Source: Oleiphilus messinensis
GTDB lineage: Bacteria; Pseudomonadota; Gammaproteobacteria; Pseudomonadales; Oleiphilaceae
Length of the DNA: 64,000 nucleotides
Direction: 5' to 3'
Assembly (NCBI RefSeq): GCF_002162375.1
Contig: NZ_CP021425.1
Location: 2,415,501 to 2,479,500, forward strand
In this document: positions 34,520-42,305 of the stretch, piece after piece
How positions within the stretch are numbered: position 1 is the stretch's first letter
Layout: the number at the start of each line of letters is the position of its first letter
Notes under the pieces: generated by a model
Seen by the model: only the letters and a program-made list of their open reading frames with translations
Databases searched by the model: none
Told to the model about the DNA's origin: nothing
Position numbers and translations under genes: made by a program

Positions 34520-36094
34520 ATGTTTAAAAAATCTCATAAGAATCCGGTTCAAGGTGCAGATTCGCACAAAAAATACTGGAAAATCCTGATTGTTGATGAT
34601 GAGCCGGAAGTGCATTCCATTACTAAAGTTGCACTGAGTGAATTCAGTTATGATGACAAAGATGTCGAAATGATCAGTGCTTACAGTGGTGCTGAAGCGA
34701 AAGCGGTTTGTCAAAACGAGCCCGATATTGCACTGATTTATCTCGATGTGGTTATGGAAACGGATACCGCTGGCCTGGAAGTGGTGCAATATATTCGGAA
34801 TGAACTCAAGAATAATTTTGTCCGGATTATCCTCAGAACCGGACAGCCAGGCCAGGCACCAGAGCGAGAAGTTATCGTCAATTACGATATTAACGACTAC
34901 AAGGAAAAGACGCTGTTGGATAGTGGCAAACTATTCACCTCGACTTATTCCGCACTTCGGGCGTACAACGATATTATGAACGTCGAGCGTTCCCGCGTCA
35001 TGCTGGATCGATATCGGAGCGGTCTCGAAAAAGTGATCGAATCCACGGCCAATCTGTTTGAGTTGAGGTCGCTGCAAAATTTTGCCAATGGTTTGCTTGT
35101 GCAGCTGGGCTCACTGTTACACATTGATCGTGATACGATCCTGTTACGCAGCCATGGGTATACTGTGGTGCACAATGATGGCGAGCAATTCGAACTGCTC
35201 GCTGCAACCGGCGATCTAGGGAAGCGAATCGCTTCCGAGCCTGAAGTACATCATACCAGCGATCTGCTGCCACCCAAGGTTAATCAGGATTTACTGACCT
35301 GTTTGCAAACCCGAAAATCAATCGTGCGGGAGGACGTTTACGTTGGCTATTTCCCCACGAAAAGTGGAAAAATTAATTTGTTGTACCTCGACGGGGTTGG
35401 TGTGCGGGATGATCTCGATTTAAAGCTGATTGAAATTTTCTCTACGAATGTCACGATCGCTTTTGACAATCTCTACCTGGATAAAGAAATTTACGATACC
35501 CAAGTCGAAATTATCGATACCTTGGGAGATGTGGTCGAAACCCGATCCAAAGAAACTGCGAACCATGTTCGGCGAGTGGCTCACCTGTCAAGGTTGCTGG
35601 CTAAAGCCTATGGCCTGGATGTAAAAAGTTGTGATCAGCTTTATATGGCGGCGCCCATGCATGATATTGGCAAGGTTGCGATACCGGATCGCGTTCTGCT
35701 CAAACCCGGCAAGCTGGATGAAGAGGAGTGGGAGATCATGAAAACTCACGCAAAGATTGGTGAAGATATTTTCGTAAAATCCAATCGTGAGGTCTTACAA
35801 GCGGCTGCCCTGGTGGCGGGGCAGCACCATGAAAAGTTCGATGGCTCAGGCTATCCAAGAGGGCTGGCAGGGGAGGATATTCATATATTCGGTCGAATCG
35901 TTGCAGTTGTGGACGTTTTTGATGCCTTGGTGCACAAGCGATGTTACAAGGAAGCCTGGCCGATGGAGGATGTGCTGGCACTGCTGGAAAGCGAGAAAGG
36001 TAAACATTTTGATCCCCGCCTAGTTGAGCTTCTAGTGGAACACCTGCCTGCGGTTGAAGAAATTTTGCAAACCTACCCAGATAGAGAGCACTAG
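34520..36094 (+). CDS. Response regulator with DUF3369 and HD-GYP domains
   Basis: A 524-residue cytoplasmic protein. The N-terminal receiver (LIVDDEPEVHSITK) has phospho-acceptor Asp76 in LIYLDVVME. It is followed by DUF3369 (about residues 175-340) and an HD-GYP phosphodiesterase domain: HVRRVAHLSR, MHDIGKVAIPD, KPGKL, HHEKFDGSGYP and RIVAVVDVFDAL. The metal-binding HD and the GYP motif are intact, so it should hydrolyse c-di-GMP to pGpG/GMP when activated. It is co-transcribed with the kinase upstream, linking an external signal to c-di-GMP turnover. Confidence 0.93.
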   Translation: MFKKSHKNPVQGADSHKKYWKILIVDDEPEVHSITKVALSEFSYDDKDVEMISAYSGAEAKAVCQNEPDIALIYLDVVMETDTAGLEVVQYIRNELKNNFVRIILRTGQPGQAPEREVIVNYDINDYKEKTLLDSGKLFTSTYSALRAYNDIMNVERSRVMLDRYRSGLEKVIESTANLFELRSLQNFANGLLVQLGSLLHIDRDTILLRSHGYTVVHNDGEQFELLAATGDLGKRIASEPEVHHTSDLLPPKVNQDLLTCLQTRKSIVREDVYVGYFPTKSGKINLLYLDGVGVRDDLDLKLIEIFSTNVTIAFDNLYLDKEIYDTQVEIIDTLGDVVETRSKETANHVRRVAHLSRLLAKAYGLDVKSCDQLYMAAPMHDIGKVAIPDRVLLKPGKLDEEEWEIMKTHAKIGEDIFVKSNREVLQAAALVAGQHHEKFDGSGYPRGLAGEDIHIFGRIVAVVDVFDALVHKRCYKEAWPMEDVLALLESEKGKHFDPRLVELLVEHLPAVEEILQTYPDREH

Positions 36095-36103
36095 AAAAAT
36101 GGT

Positions 36104-37165
36104 TTAAAGTCTTGTGCACTCTCGCAGAGTACTGAGTAACTGCGCAAGGTATTCCGGGTACGTCGCGGTACCTGTCAGGGTTTGCCCAAGCAGATCAATT
36201 TGAGCCCGTTTTACATCGGTTTCTGCGGGAATCGATTTTGTATAGAATGATGTGGTTCCCAACTCCTCCAGAAAGCAGACCTTCTCCAGCGCTCTGATTT
36301 TTTCTTGCATCCGTTTCAAATGACCAATTCCCGGTTTTTTTTCTGCACTGTCGGCAAAACTGTCGACTAAAGTGAATCCCAGTCTATCTGACAGCCGGCG
36401 AAATGCGTCATGGGCGCTGAATACCGGCCTTGATGATTCGCTTTTGAATTGTGTGGTGTAATCCTCAATCAATAAATTGATCGCTGTCGTTGTTTGTTCG
36501 CTATTTTTTGCGAACGCTCCAGCAGACTCCGGATAGAATTTACTTAGTCTGGATCGCACTTCAGGGATTATATCCAACATGAGATAGGGATCGAGCCACA
36601 AGTGAGGGTCTTGATGTCCCTGCTCAGAGAGTTTATGTATTGCACCGTTTTGATCATGGTGTGTATGGGGTTCATCATCCAACTCGACGCCAGCCAACGC
36701 TTCTATTGTGGTATTCCGGATTTGATGTGCCGTGAATACCTTTTTTAAGTAGACTTCAAACCCTTCGCCAATCCAGAAAACTTCCTTGGCATTTTTCATC
36801 TTGGTTATGTCCGAGGGCTTTAATTGATAAAAGTGTGGATTGGAGCCTGGGGGGAGTAGTACGTCGATTTGGATGTTGGTCCCTGCAATCGATCGAATAA
36901 GCATTGCCAAAGGATTTATGGAAACGACAACGCTTGGTTTCGCTGAGTCTCGATATGGGGCAGCGATTTCTGTTAGCGTGGGTGCGGAGGTCTCATGAGC
37001 GTTAGCGGTCTCTGGAGTATCCAAGCTTGCAGGGTGGCCGGACCTCACATGGTCTGATGTTGGCTGCACCGGCTCATCTTTAGAGAGGGCATAGTAGCCG
37101 ATCCCGAGAACGACGAGAACTGTGACAATAATGGCTGAGAGAGAGGCAGTTTTTGGGCTCGGCAT
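36104..37165 (-). CDS. Zinc/metal ABC transporter substrate-binding protein, ZnuA-like
   Basis: A 353-residue cluster 9 metal-binding protein. One N-terminal hydrophobic segment (residues about 8-26, SAIIVTVLVVLGIGYYALS) has no obvious cleavage site, so it may stay anchored. The fold is seen in VVSINPLAMLIRSIAG, LPPGSNPHFYQLKPSDI, the His-rich loop DDEPHTHHDQNGAIH, GHQDPHLWLDPYLM and FSAHDAFRRLSDRLGF. Candidate Zn ligands are the His in NPHFY, DPHLW and SAHDAF. I chose the ATG at 37165; an upstream start at 37222 is possible. No znuB/znuC or Zur-like operator is seen nearby. Confidence 0.85.
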   Translation of the reverse strand: MPSPKTASLSAIIVTVLVVLGIGYYALSKDEPVQPTSDHVRSGHPASLDTPETANAHETSAPTLTEIAAPYRDSAKPSVVVSINPLAMLIRSIAGTNIQIDVLLPPGSNPHFYQLKPSDITKMKNAKEVFWIGEGFEVYLKKVFTAHQIRNTTIEALAGVELDDEPHTHHDQNGAIHKLSEQGHQDPHLWLDPYLMLDIIPEVRSRLSKFYPESAGAFAKNSEQTTTAINLLIEDYTTQFKSESSRPVFSAHDAFRRLSDRLGFTLVDSFADSAEKKPGIGHLKRMQEKIRALEKVCFLEELGTTSFYTKSIPAETDVKRAQIDLLGQTLTGTATYPEYLAQLLSTLRECTRL

Positions 37166-37326
37166 AATACAACTTGGCAGGGCTGGATCGAAAGACGGCC
37201 ATGTTAACACTGTTCGAAACACAGGCCAATATTAAACCATTCGTTAATAATCGCCACCACGGGATACAACCTGTTATGGGGGTCTGGTAAAATGCCGCCC
37301 ATAATCGATGTCTCAGGTTTGAGTTA

Positions 37327-37959
37327 ATGAAATACGAAATTGTTCCCGTGACGCCTTTTGCTCAGAATTGCTCAGTGATTTGGTGTCCAAAAACAAAAAA
37401 AGCCGCTGTCGTTGATCCCGGTGGGGATCTCGATAAAATTGAATCGGTCCTGATTACACATGGCTTGAGTCTGGAAAAAATATTACTGACTCATGCCCAT
37501 ATCGATCATGCTGGAGCAACCCAGGATCTTGCTGAAGCGCGACAGGTAAAAATCGAGGGGCCACACCAGGAAGATCAGTTCTGGATTCAATCGTTACCCC
37601 AGCAAAGCCAAATGTTTGGCTTTCCGGAGGCAAAAATATTCACGCCTGATCGCTGGTTGGGGGATGGCGATCAGGTGACTGTCGGAGAAGAAACATTGAA
37701 TGTGCTGCACTGCCCGGGTCATACTCCCGGCCACGTTGTTTTCTTTCATGCACCGAGTCGCCTTGCAATCGTCGGTGACGTTTTGTTTGCCGGTAGTATT
37801 GGGCGCACCGACTTTCCGAAAGGTGATCATGATACGCTGATCCGCTCTATCAAAACCAAGTTATGGCCCCTTGGTGATGATGTTGCATTTATTCCAGGTC
37901 ACGGACCGATGTCCAGCTTTGCTGCAGAGCGCAAGAGTAACCCGTTTGTGGCGGATTAA
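37327..37959 (+). CDS. Metallo-beta-lactamase fold hydrolase, GloB/YcbL-like
   Basis: A 210-residue MBL-fold protein of the glyoxalase II-like group. Metal ligands are the HxHxDH motif in LLTHAHIDHAGAT, His in LHCPGHTPGH, Asp in AIVGDVLFAGSIGRTD and His in FIPGHGPMS. It resembles E. coli YcbL (type II glyoxalase-like thioester hydrolase). The physiological substrate is unknown; hydrolysis of S-lactoylglutathione or a related thioester is likely. It precedes gltX on the same strand. Confidence 0.88.
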   Translation: MKYEIVPVTPFAQNCSVIWCPKTKKAAVVDPGGDLDKIESVLITHGLSLEKILLTHAHIDHAGATQDLAEARQVKIEGPHQEDQFWIQSLPQQSQMFGFPEAKIFTPDRWLGDGDQVTVGEETLNVLHCPGHTPGHVVFFHAPSRLAIVGDVLFAGSIGRTDFPKGDHDTLIRSIKTKLWPLGDDVAFIPGHGPMSSFAAERKSNPFVAD

Positions 37960-38040
37960 TCTTTATTGAAAAAATATCCCCAGAATCAGCTTGATCTCAC
38001 GGGGCAGAAAGTAACTGTATTTTTACTAAGGAATCCATCT

Positions 38041-39540
38041 ATGACTGTTCGTACCCGAATAGCGCCGTCTCCAACAGGCGATCCTCACGTTGGTACCGCT
38101 TATATCGCGTTGTTCAATTTGTGTTTTGCACGACAACACGAGGGGCAATTTATCTTGCGGATCGAGGATACTGATCAGGCTCGTAGTACTCGGGAGTCTG
38201 AAGAGGATATTTTCAAGGCGCTCCGGTGGTTGGGAATTGAATGGGATGAGGGGCCTGATGTCGGTGGGCCTCATGGCCCTTATCGACAGTCTGAGCGCAA
38301 AGATATGTATAAAGATTATGCGCTCGAGTTGGTTGAAAAGGGGCATGCTTTTTATTGTTTCCGCACACCGGAAGAATTGGAGGCAATCAGGCTGGCGCGA
38401 ACAGAGGCCGGTTTGAATCCTGGAATAAAGGGCGATTTGGAGCTGCCTGATGACGAAGTCAAAGCTAACCTTGCAGCAGGTAAGCCCTTTGTTATTCGAA
38501 TGAAAGTGCCTGATTCGGGCACCTGTGTCATTCAGGATAAACTGCGTGGCACCATAGAGATTGACTGGGCACAAGTGGATTGTCAGATTCTGCTCAAATC
38601 AGACGGTATGCCGACCTATCACCTTGCAAATGTGGTGGATGACCACCTGATGGCAATTACCCATGTTATCAGAGGCGAGGAGTGGATTAACTCAGCGCCA
38701 AAACATCAGCTGTTGTATGCGTACTTTGGTTGGGAAATGCCAGAGCTTTGTCATATGCCTTTGTTACGTAATCCGGATAAAAGCAAATTGAGCAAGCGTA
38801 AAAACCCGACCAGCATAAACTTCTATGAGCGTATGGGCTTTCTGCCGGAAGCCGTCCTGAATTATCTTGGAAGGATGGGGTGGTCCATGCCCGATGAGCG
38901 CGAAAAATTCACGCTGGATGAGATGGTTGCCAACTTTGATATCTCCCGGGTTTCTCTGGGGGGGCCGATTTTCGACATGGAGAAGCTGCGCTGGCTTAAT
39001 GGGCTCTGGATTCGAGAGAATCTGGATCACGGGGCTTTCGTAAATCAGGTGTCGCAGTGGATTGCACGTAATCCTGAGTGGGAGAAACTGATTCCACTGG
39101 TCCAGAGTCGAATCGATACCTTCTCGGATATCGCACCAATGGCGAATTTTCTGTTTGCTGGCATTTTGCCACTCACTGAGGCTGATTTTGAGCATAAAAA
39201 GCTTGAGGCGGGTCAAGTTAAACGGGTATTGCAATTTACGCTGTGGAAGCTTGAAGCACTGCGGGATTGGCAAAAGGATTCAATTTTTGCGGAGGTTAAA
39301 AGCCTTTGCCAGGCAATGGAATTGAAGATGGGGGATTTTATGTTCCCGATTTTTGTTGCGATTGCAGGCACACCCAATTCCTGGTCAGTAATGGATTCCA
39401 TGGCGGCGATGGGGCCGGATATGTGCCGCGCACGTTTGCGTAACGCATTGGATACACTTGGCGGGTTCTCAAAAAAGGAAACCAAAAAAGTTGAAAAAGA
39501 ATTTCTAAAAGTGCTTGACTCAGAAGGGGGAAGCCAATAA
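38041..39540 (+). CDS. gltX: Glutamyl-tRNA synthetase
   Basis: GltX charges tRNA-Glu with glutamate. The 499-residue class I synthetase has the HIGH-type motif [14 protein letters not shown] near residue 10 and the KMSKS-type motif [11 protein letters not shown]. Further conserved segments are [10 protein letters not shown] and [15 protein letters not shown]. The ATG at 38041 is the family start. The promoter for tRNA-Ala lies inside the last codons of this gene, and tRNA-Glu follows downstream. Confidence 0.97.
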   Translation: MTVRTRIAPSPTGDPHVGTAYIALFNLCFARQHEGQFILRIEDTDQARSTRESEEDIFKALRWLGIEWDEGPDVGGPHGPYRQSERKDMYKDYALELVEKGHAFYCFRTPEELEAIRLARTEAGLNPGIKGDLELPDDEVKANLAAGKPFVIRMKVPDSGTCVIQDKLRGTIEIDWAQVDCQILLKSDGMPTYHLANVVDDHLMAITHVIRGEEWINSAPKHQLLYAYFGWEMPELCHMPLLRNPDKSKLSKRKNPTSINFYERMGFLPEAVLNYLGRMGWSMPDEREKFTLDEMVANFDISRVSLGGPIFDMEKLRWLNGLWIRENLDHGAFVNQVSQWIARNPEWEKLIPLVQSRIDTFSDIAPMANFLFAGILPLTEADFEHKKLEAGQVKRVLQFTLWKLEALRDWQKDSIFAEVKSLCQAMELKMGDFMFPIFVAIAGTPNSWSVMDSMAAMGPDMCRARLRNALDTLGGFSKKETKKVEKEFLKVLDSEGGSQ

Positions 39541-39543
39541 TAT
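39515..39543 (+). promoter_or_regulatory. Sigma70 promoter for tRNA-Ala/tRNA-Glu, embedded in gltX
   Basis: TTGACT (39515-39520), a 17-bp spacer and TAATAT (39538-39543), followed by the GC-rich discriminator ACGCCCCCG. The -35 lies in coding sequence and the -10 overlaps the gltX stop codon. Both hexamers are identical to those of the tRNA-Gly promoter. Confidence 0.75.
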
Positions 39544-39565
39544 ACGCCCCCGTTGTTGAGGTAAA

Positions 39566-39641
39566 GGGGCCATAGCTCAGCTGGGAGAGCGCAACGCTGG
39601 CAGCGTTGAGGTCGACGGTTCGATCCCGTCTGGCTCCACCA
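39566..39641 (+). tRNA. tRNA-Ala (GGC)
   Basis: A complete 76-nt cloverleaf. GGGGCCA pairs with TGGCTCC (one G-T pair), the anticodon loop is CTGGCAG (anticodon GGC) and CCA is encoded. It lies 25 bp after gltX. Confidence 0.97.
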
Positions 39642-39681
39642 AATTATTTCAATAACAAGATGTTAAGGTAGTAAGGTTTTA

Positions 39682-39757
39682 GTCCCATTCGTCTAGAGGC
39701 CTAGGACACCGCCCTTTCACGGCGGTAACAGGGGTTCGACTCCCCTATGGGACGCCA
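39682..39757 (+). tRNA. tRNA-Glu (UUC), copy 1
   Basis: A complete 76-nt cloverleaf. GTCCCAT pairs with ATGGGAC, the anticodon loop is CTTTCAC (anticodon UUC) and CCA is encoded. It lies 40 nt after tRNA-Ala and before a terminator. Confidence 0.97.
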
Positions 39758-39762
39758 ATTCA

Positions 39763-39791
39763 AAACCCGGCTCCAGTGAGGCGGGTTTTTT
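39763..39791 (+). terminator. Intrinsic terminator after tRNA-Glu copy 1
   Basis: The stem AAACCCG with CGGGTTT and a T run (to 39791) directly follows the first tRNA-Glu. It separates the two tRNA-Glu copies. Confidence 0.8.
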
Positions 39792-39898
39792 GATCTGATT
39801 TGCTGATATTGGCTTCGGTCTTTTTCGGATTCGGGAAAGCGCTATTTTTAAGTGCTGTATTAAAGTATCGATCAGATTAGTTTGTTTAGAAAGGTTTA

Positions 39899-39974
39899 GT
39901 CCCATTCGTCTAGAGGCCTAGGACACCGCCCTTTCACGGCGGTAACAGGGGTTCGACTCCCCTATGGGACGCCA
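39899..39974 (+). tRNA. tRNA-Glu (UUC), copy 2
   Basis: Identical over its full 76 nt to the copy at 39682, including CCA. The repeated unit also includes a few flanking bases on each side. It lies 141 bp after copy 1, beyond a terminator. I could not identify a convincing promoter of its own. Confidence 0.97.
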
Positions 39975-39977
39975 ATT

Positions 39978-40007
39978 AAAAAACCACCCGAATGGGTGGT
40001 TTTTTTT
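39978..40007 (+). terminator. Intrinsic terminator after tRNA-Glu copy 2
   Basis: The stem ACCACCC with GGGTGGT (39983-40000) is followed by seven T. It ends the tRNA transcript. Confidence 0.88.
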
Positions 40008-40112
40008 GATCTTAAATTATTGGTGTGGTGTTGAATGCTCAAATAAATCTGAGTGGTTCAATGTGGGACGCAGTGCGCTTCAGAGCGCGGAGTTCTGAAG
40101 CACCTGCACAGA

Positions 40113-40985
40113 CTAGCGTTCTGCTATTGAACCTTTTCCCACTCCCTCATAGGCACGAACCTGAATATCGTCGTTAGGAAACGTTTCCTGAAGATTTTCC
40201 GCGATGTGGCACGCAATCCATTCAACCGTTGAGTCTGTGTCAATGATATAAACTTGTCGGGCTGGCAGGGTAAGTTCAAATTGCCCCTGCTGTGCAACAT
40301 AGTTGAACGTAATATTTTGCCCTGTCTGTCTTCCAAGGGAGATTTCTGTTTGTTCGTTCTGGCCAGATAAATCCTCTAACGTGGCAACATAGCTATCTTG
40401 AAGTTTGGTGGCCCATTCTGTTTCCAGCACTTTTTGGCGCTGTTGATTCAGATAGATTTCAATGCGGGAGCGATGACCATGGGCAATTCGTTGGCAGTTT
40501 CCAAGATGTTTTTTGAGGCCATGGCTGTAGTGATAGTATGCTCCGTTTATTTCCTCTGGTCGGATCGTGATACTAACGCCATCAACATTATCCGGTAGTA
40601 CTTGATCAAACAGGTCAATCAAAAAAGTTGAAACGCTTTCGGGTGTTATTTCTTTTTCTTCGATCAGCAAAACCGCCGATGCCGGGGAGCGGTGTAGCCA
40701 CTTTTCTCCCGTGCTGTTTTGGTATCCAACGTCGATCCGGTTTTCGGAACGTTCAATGAGAACGCCTTCAAGCTGTGCGGGTATCGCCAGCTTGTGATCG
40801 ACTTCATCATCGATGAGATTTTTCAGCTGTTTTTTGACGTGGCCGAAGTCAAAGACCATGCCTTGTTCATCGAGTTCGCCTTCCAGTTCTACATCAACAA
40901 TCCAGCTTTCACCCACTATGCCTCTTATAGGATCGAGGAAAGAAAAGTCGATAACAGTCAGGTTATTTACAAAAAGTCGATTCAT
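40113..40985 (-). CDS. Tandem 6-pyruvoyl-tetrahydropterin synthase-like protein (QueD family)
   Basis: A 290-residue protein with two T-fold domains. The N-terminal one (MNRLFVNNLTVIDFSFLDP to DEVDHKLAIP) has the QueD-like GMVFDFGHVKKQLKN but not the metal site. The C-terminal one keeps it: HYSHGLKKHLGNCQRIAHGHRSRIEIY, with His in SHGL, Cys in GNCQ and the HGH pair, plus the Glu in AYEGVGKGS. QueD makes 6-carboxy-tetrahydropterin for queuosine. The duplicated form, with one domain lacking ligands, might have another pterin substrate. The ATG at 40985 is preferred to an upstream start at 41039. Confidence 0.75.
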   Translation of the reverse strand: MNRLFVNNLTVIDFSFLDPIRGIVGESWIVDVELEGELDEQGMVFDFGHVKKQLKNLIDDEVDHKLAIPAQLEGVLIERSENRIDVGYQNSTGEKWLHRSPASAVLLIEEKEITPESVSTFLIDLFDQVLPDNVDGVSITIRPEEINGAYYHYSHGLKKHLGNCQRIAHGHRSRIEIYLNQQRQKVLETEWATKLQDSYVATLEDLSGQNEQTEISLGRQTGQNITFNYVAQQGQFELTLPARQVYIIDTDSTVEWIACHIAENLQETFPNDDIQVRAYEGVGKGSIAER

Positions 40986-41171
40986 TATCAGTTGGTCGCT
41001 TAAATTGTTGAATGGAAGGCAGGGCAAAGCCTGGGACATGATCGGGTGATTTTATCAGATTTGGCAAGTTAAGTAGAATAGGTATGAGTGTTTGGGGGAG
41101 TCTTGGCGCTCGACAGTATGCGCCAGGTCTGTTGGTAAAATGGGCGGGGCGTCGATTTCGCCCCGAATGCG

Positions 41172-42080
41172 TCAGGCCGAGTGGGCCAGGCGACTGGAAG
41201 AAAAGGTCAGGTGATCGATTATAGATCGTTGTATTCGCGGCAATAGAGGGCTTGGAAGGTCGTGCCCCATACCTTCTATGACTTTCATTTGCGCTTCTGG
41301 AATCACGCGGGCTGTATGCAGGCCGCACTCAAGTGGGATTAGCCTGTCTTCGGTGCCATGAATAATCAAGGTTGGTGTTGCAATCGTTTTGAGCAGGGGT
41401 ATTCTGCACTCGCTGGCAATAATCGCTGCTGCCTGTCTTAGTGTTCCTTCTGGGTCAGAATCTCGCTCACGTGCAGTGTGCACGCGATAAAACAGCTCAA
41501 AAGGGCTGGTCGGGTAGGTTTGACTGCCAATGGTCTGAAGGGTTCTGACTTTTTGAGTAATCTCCCGGTTGGGGAGTTTCTCTTTTTGCGGGCGCAGTAA
41601 TTTTAATAAAACCCGAGTGTGAGGCATCGGTAGATGTTTGGCGCCAGAGGTGGACATGATGGATGTCAGGCTTAGTGTTTTCTCCGGCGCGATTCCGGCA
41701 ATGATCTGTGCAATCATGCCTCCCATAGAAGCTCCGATGAAATGGGCTTGGGGAATGGAAAGCGCTGCCATTAAGTTGAGGACATCGTCTGCCATATCAT
41801 AAAGTGTATATGGGGCAAAAACAGGGCGCTTGAAACGAGAAGCAAGGAACATTTTCCCAAGATTGGGTGTTCCCTCATGGCTGAGTTTGGTGGAGAGGCC
41901 AATGTCGCGGTTATCAAAGCGAATAACTCGGTAGCCTTGATTGGCGATATGCTCGCACAAGGCTTTTGGCCATACAATCATCTGCGCACCCAGCCCCATG
42001 ATCATAATCACTGCCGGGTGTTGTGGTGAGCCAAATTGTTCATATTCTAGTTTGATCGAGCCGGACAAAGCTTGGGCCAT
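41172..42080 (-). CDS. Alpha/beta hydrolase
   Basis: A 302-residue alpha/beta-hydrolase fold protein without signal peptide. The oxyanion region is MIMGLGAQM, the nucleophile elbow is GASMGG (Ser), the acid is probably in IHGTEDRLIP (Asp), and the His is in EGMGHDLP. It resembles esterases and haloalkane dehalogenase-like or epoxide hydrolase-like proteins. The substrate cannot be assigned. It is transcribed alone. Confidence 0.85.
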   Translation of the reverse strand: MAQALSGSIKLEYEQFGSPQHPAVIMIMGLGAQMIVWPKALCEHIANQGYRVIRFDNRDIGLSTKLSHEGTPNLGKMFLASRFKRPVFAPYTLYDMADDVLNLMAALSIPQAHFIGASMGGMIAQIIAGIAPEKTLSLTSIMSTSGAKHLPMPHTRVLLKLLRPQKEKLPNREITQKVRTLQTIGSQTYPTSPFELFYRVHTARERDSDPEGTLRQAAAIIASECRIPLLKTIATPTLIIHGTEDRLIPLECGLHTARVIPEAQMKVIEGMGHDLPSPLLPRIQRSIIDHLTFSSSRLAHSA

Positions 42081-42305
42081 TTTTAATCCCTACGACAGAC
42101 AGGCGTTGTTTGAAATATAATCGACTCGGAAATGTAACAAATCTGTGGATAAAATCCATAGTTGAAACAAAAAATTCACCTAACTGAAATATAAGTGAAA
42201 GGAAGGTTTTATTTTGGGTTGTTTTGGTGCATCGAAAAAGTGGCTTGAAAGGCCCCACTTGAATATTTCGGCTATAATTTCAAGCGTATTATCAATTCAT
42301 CTTCG

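Noticed and set aside
37166-37326. Zur operator before the ZnuA-like gene
   Set aside because: No match to the GAAATGTTATA-type palindrome was found.
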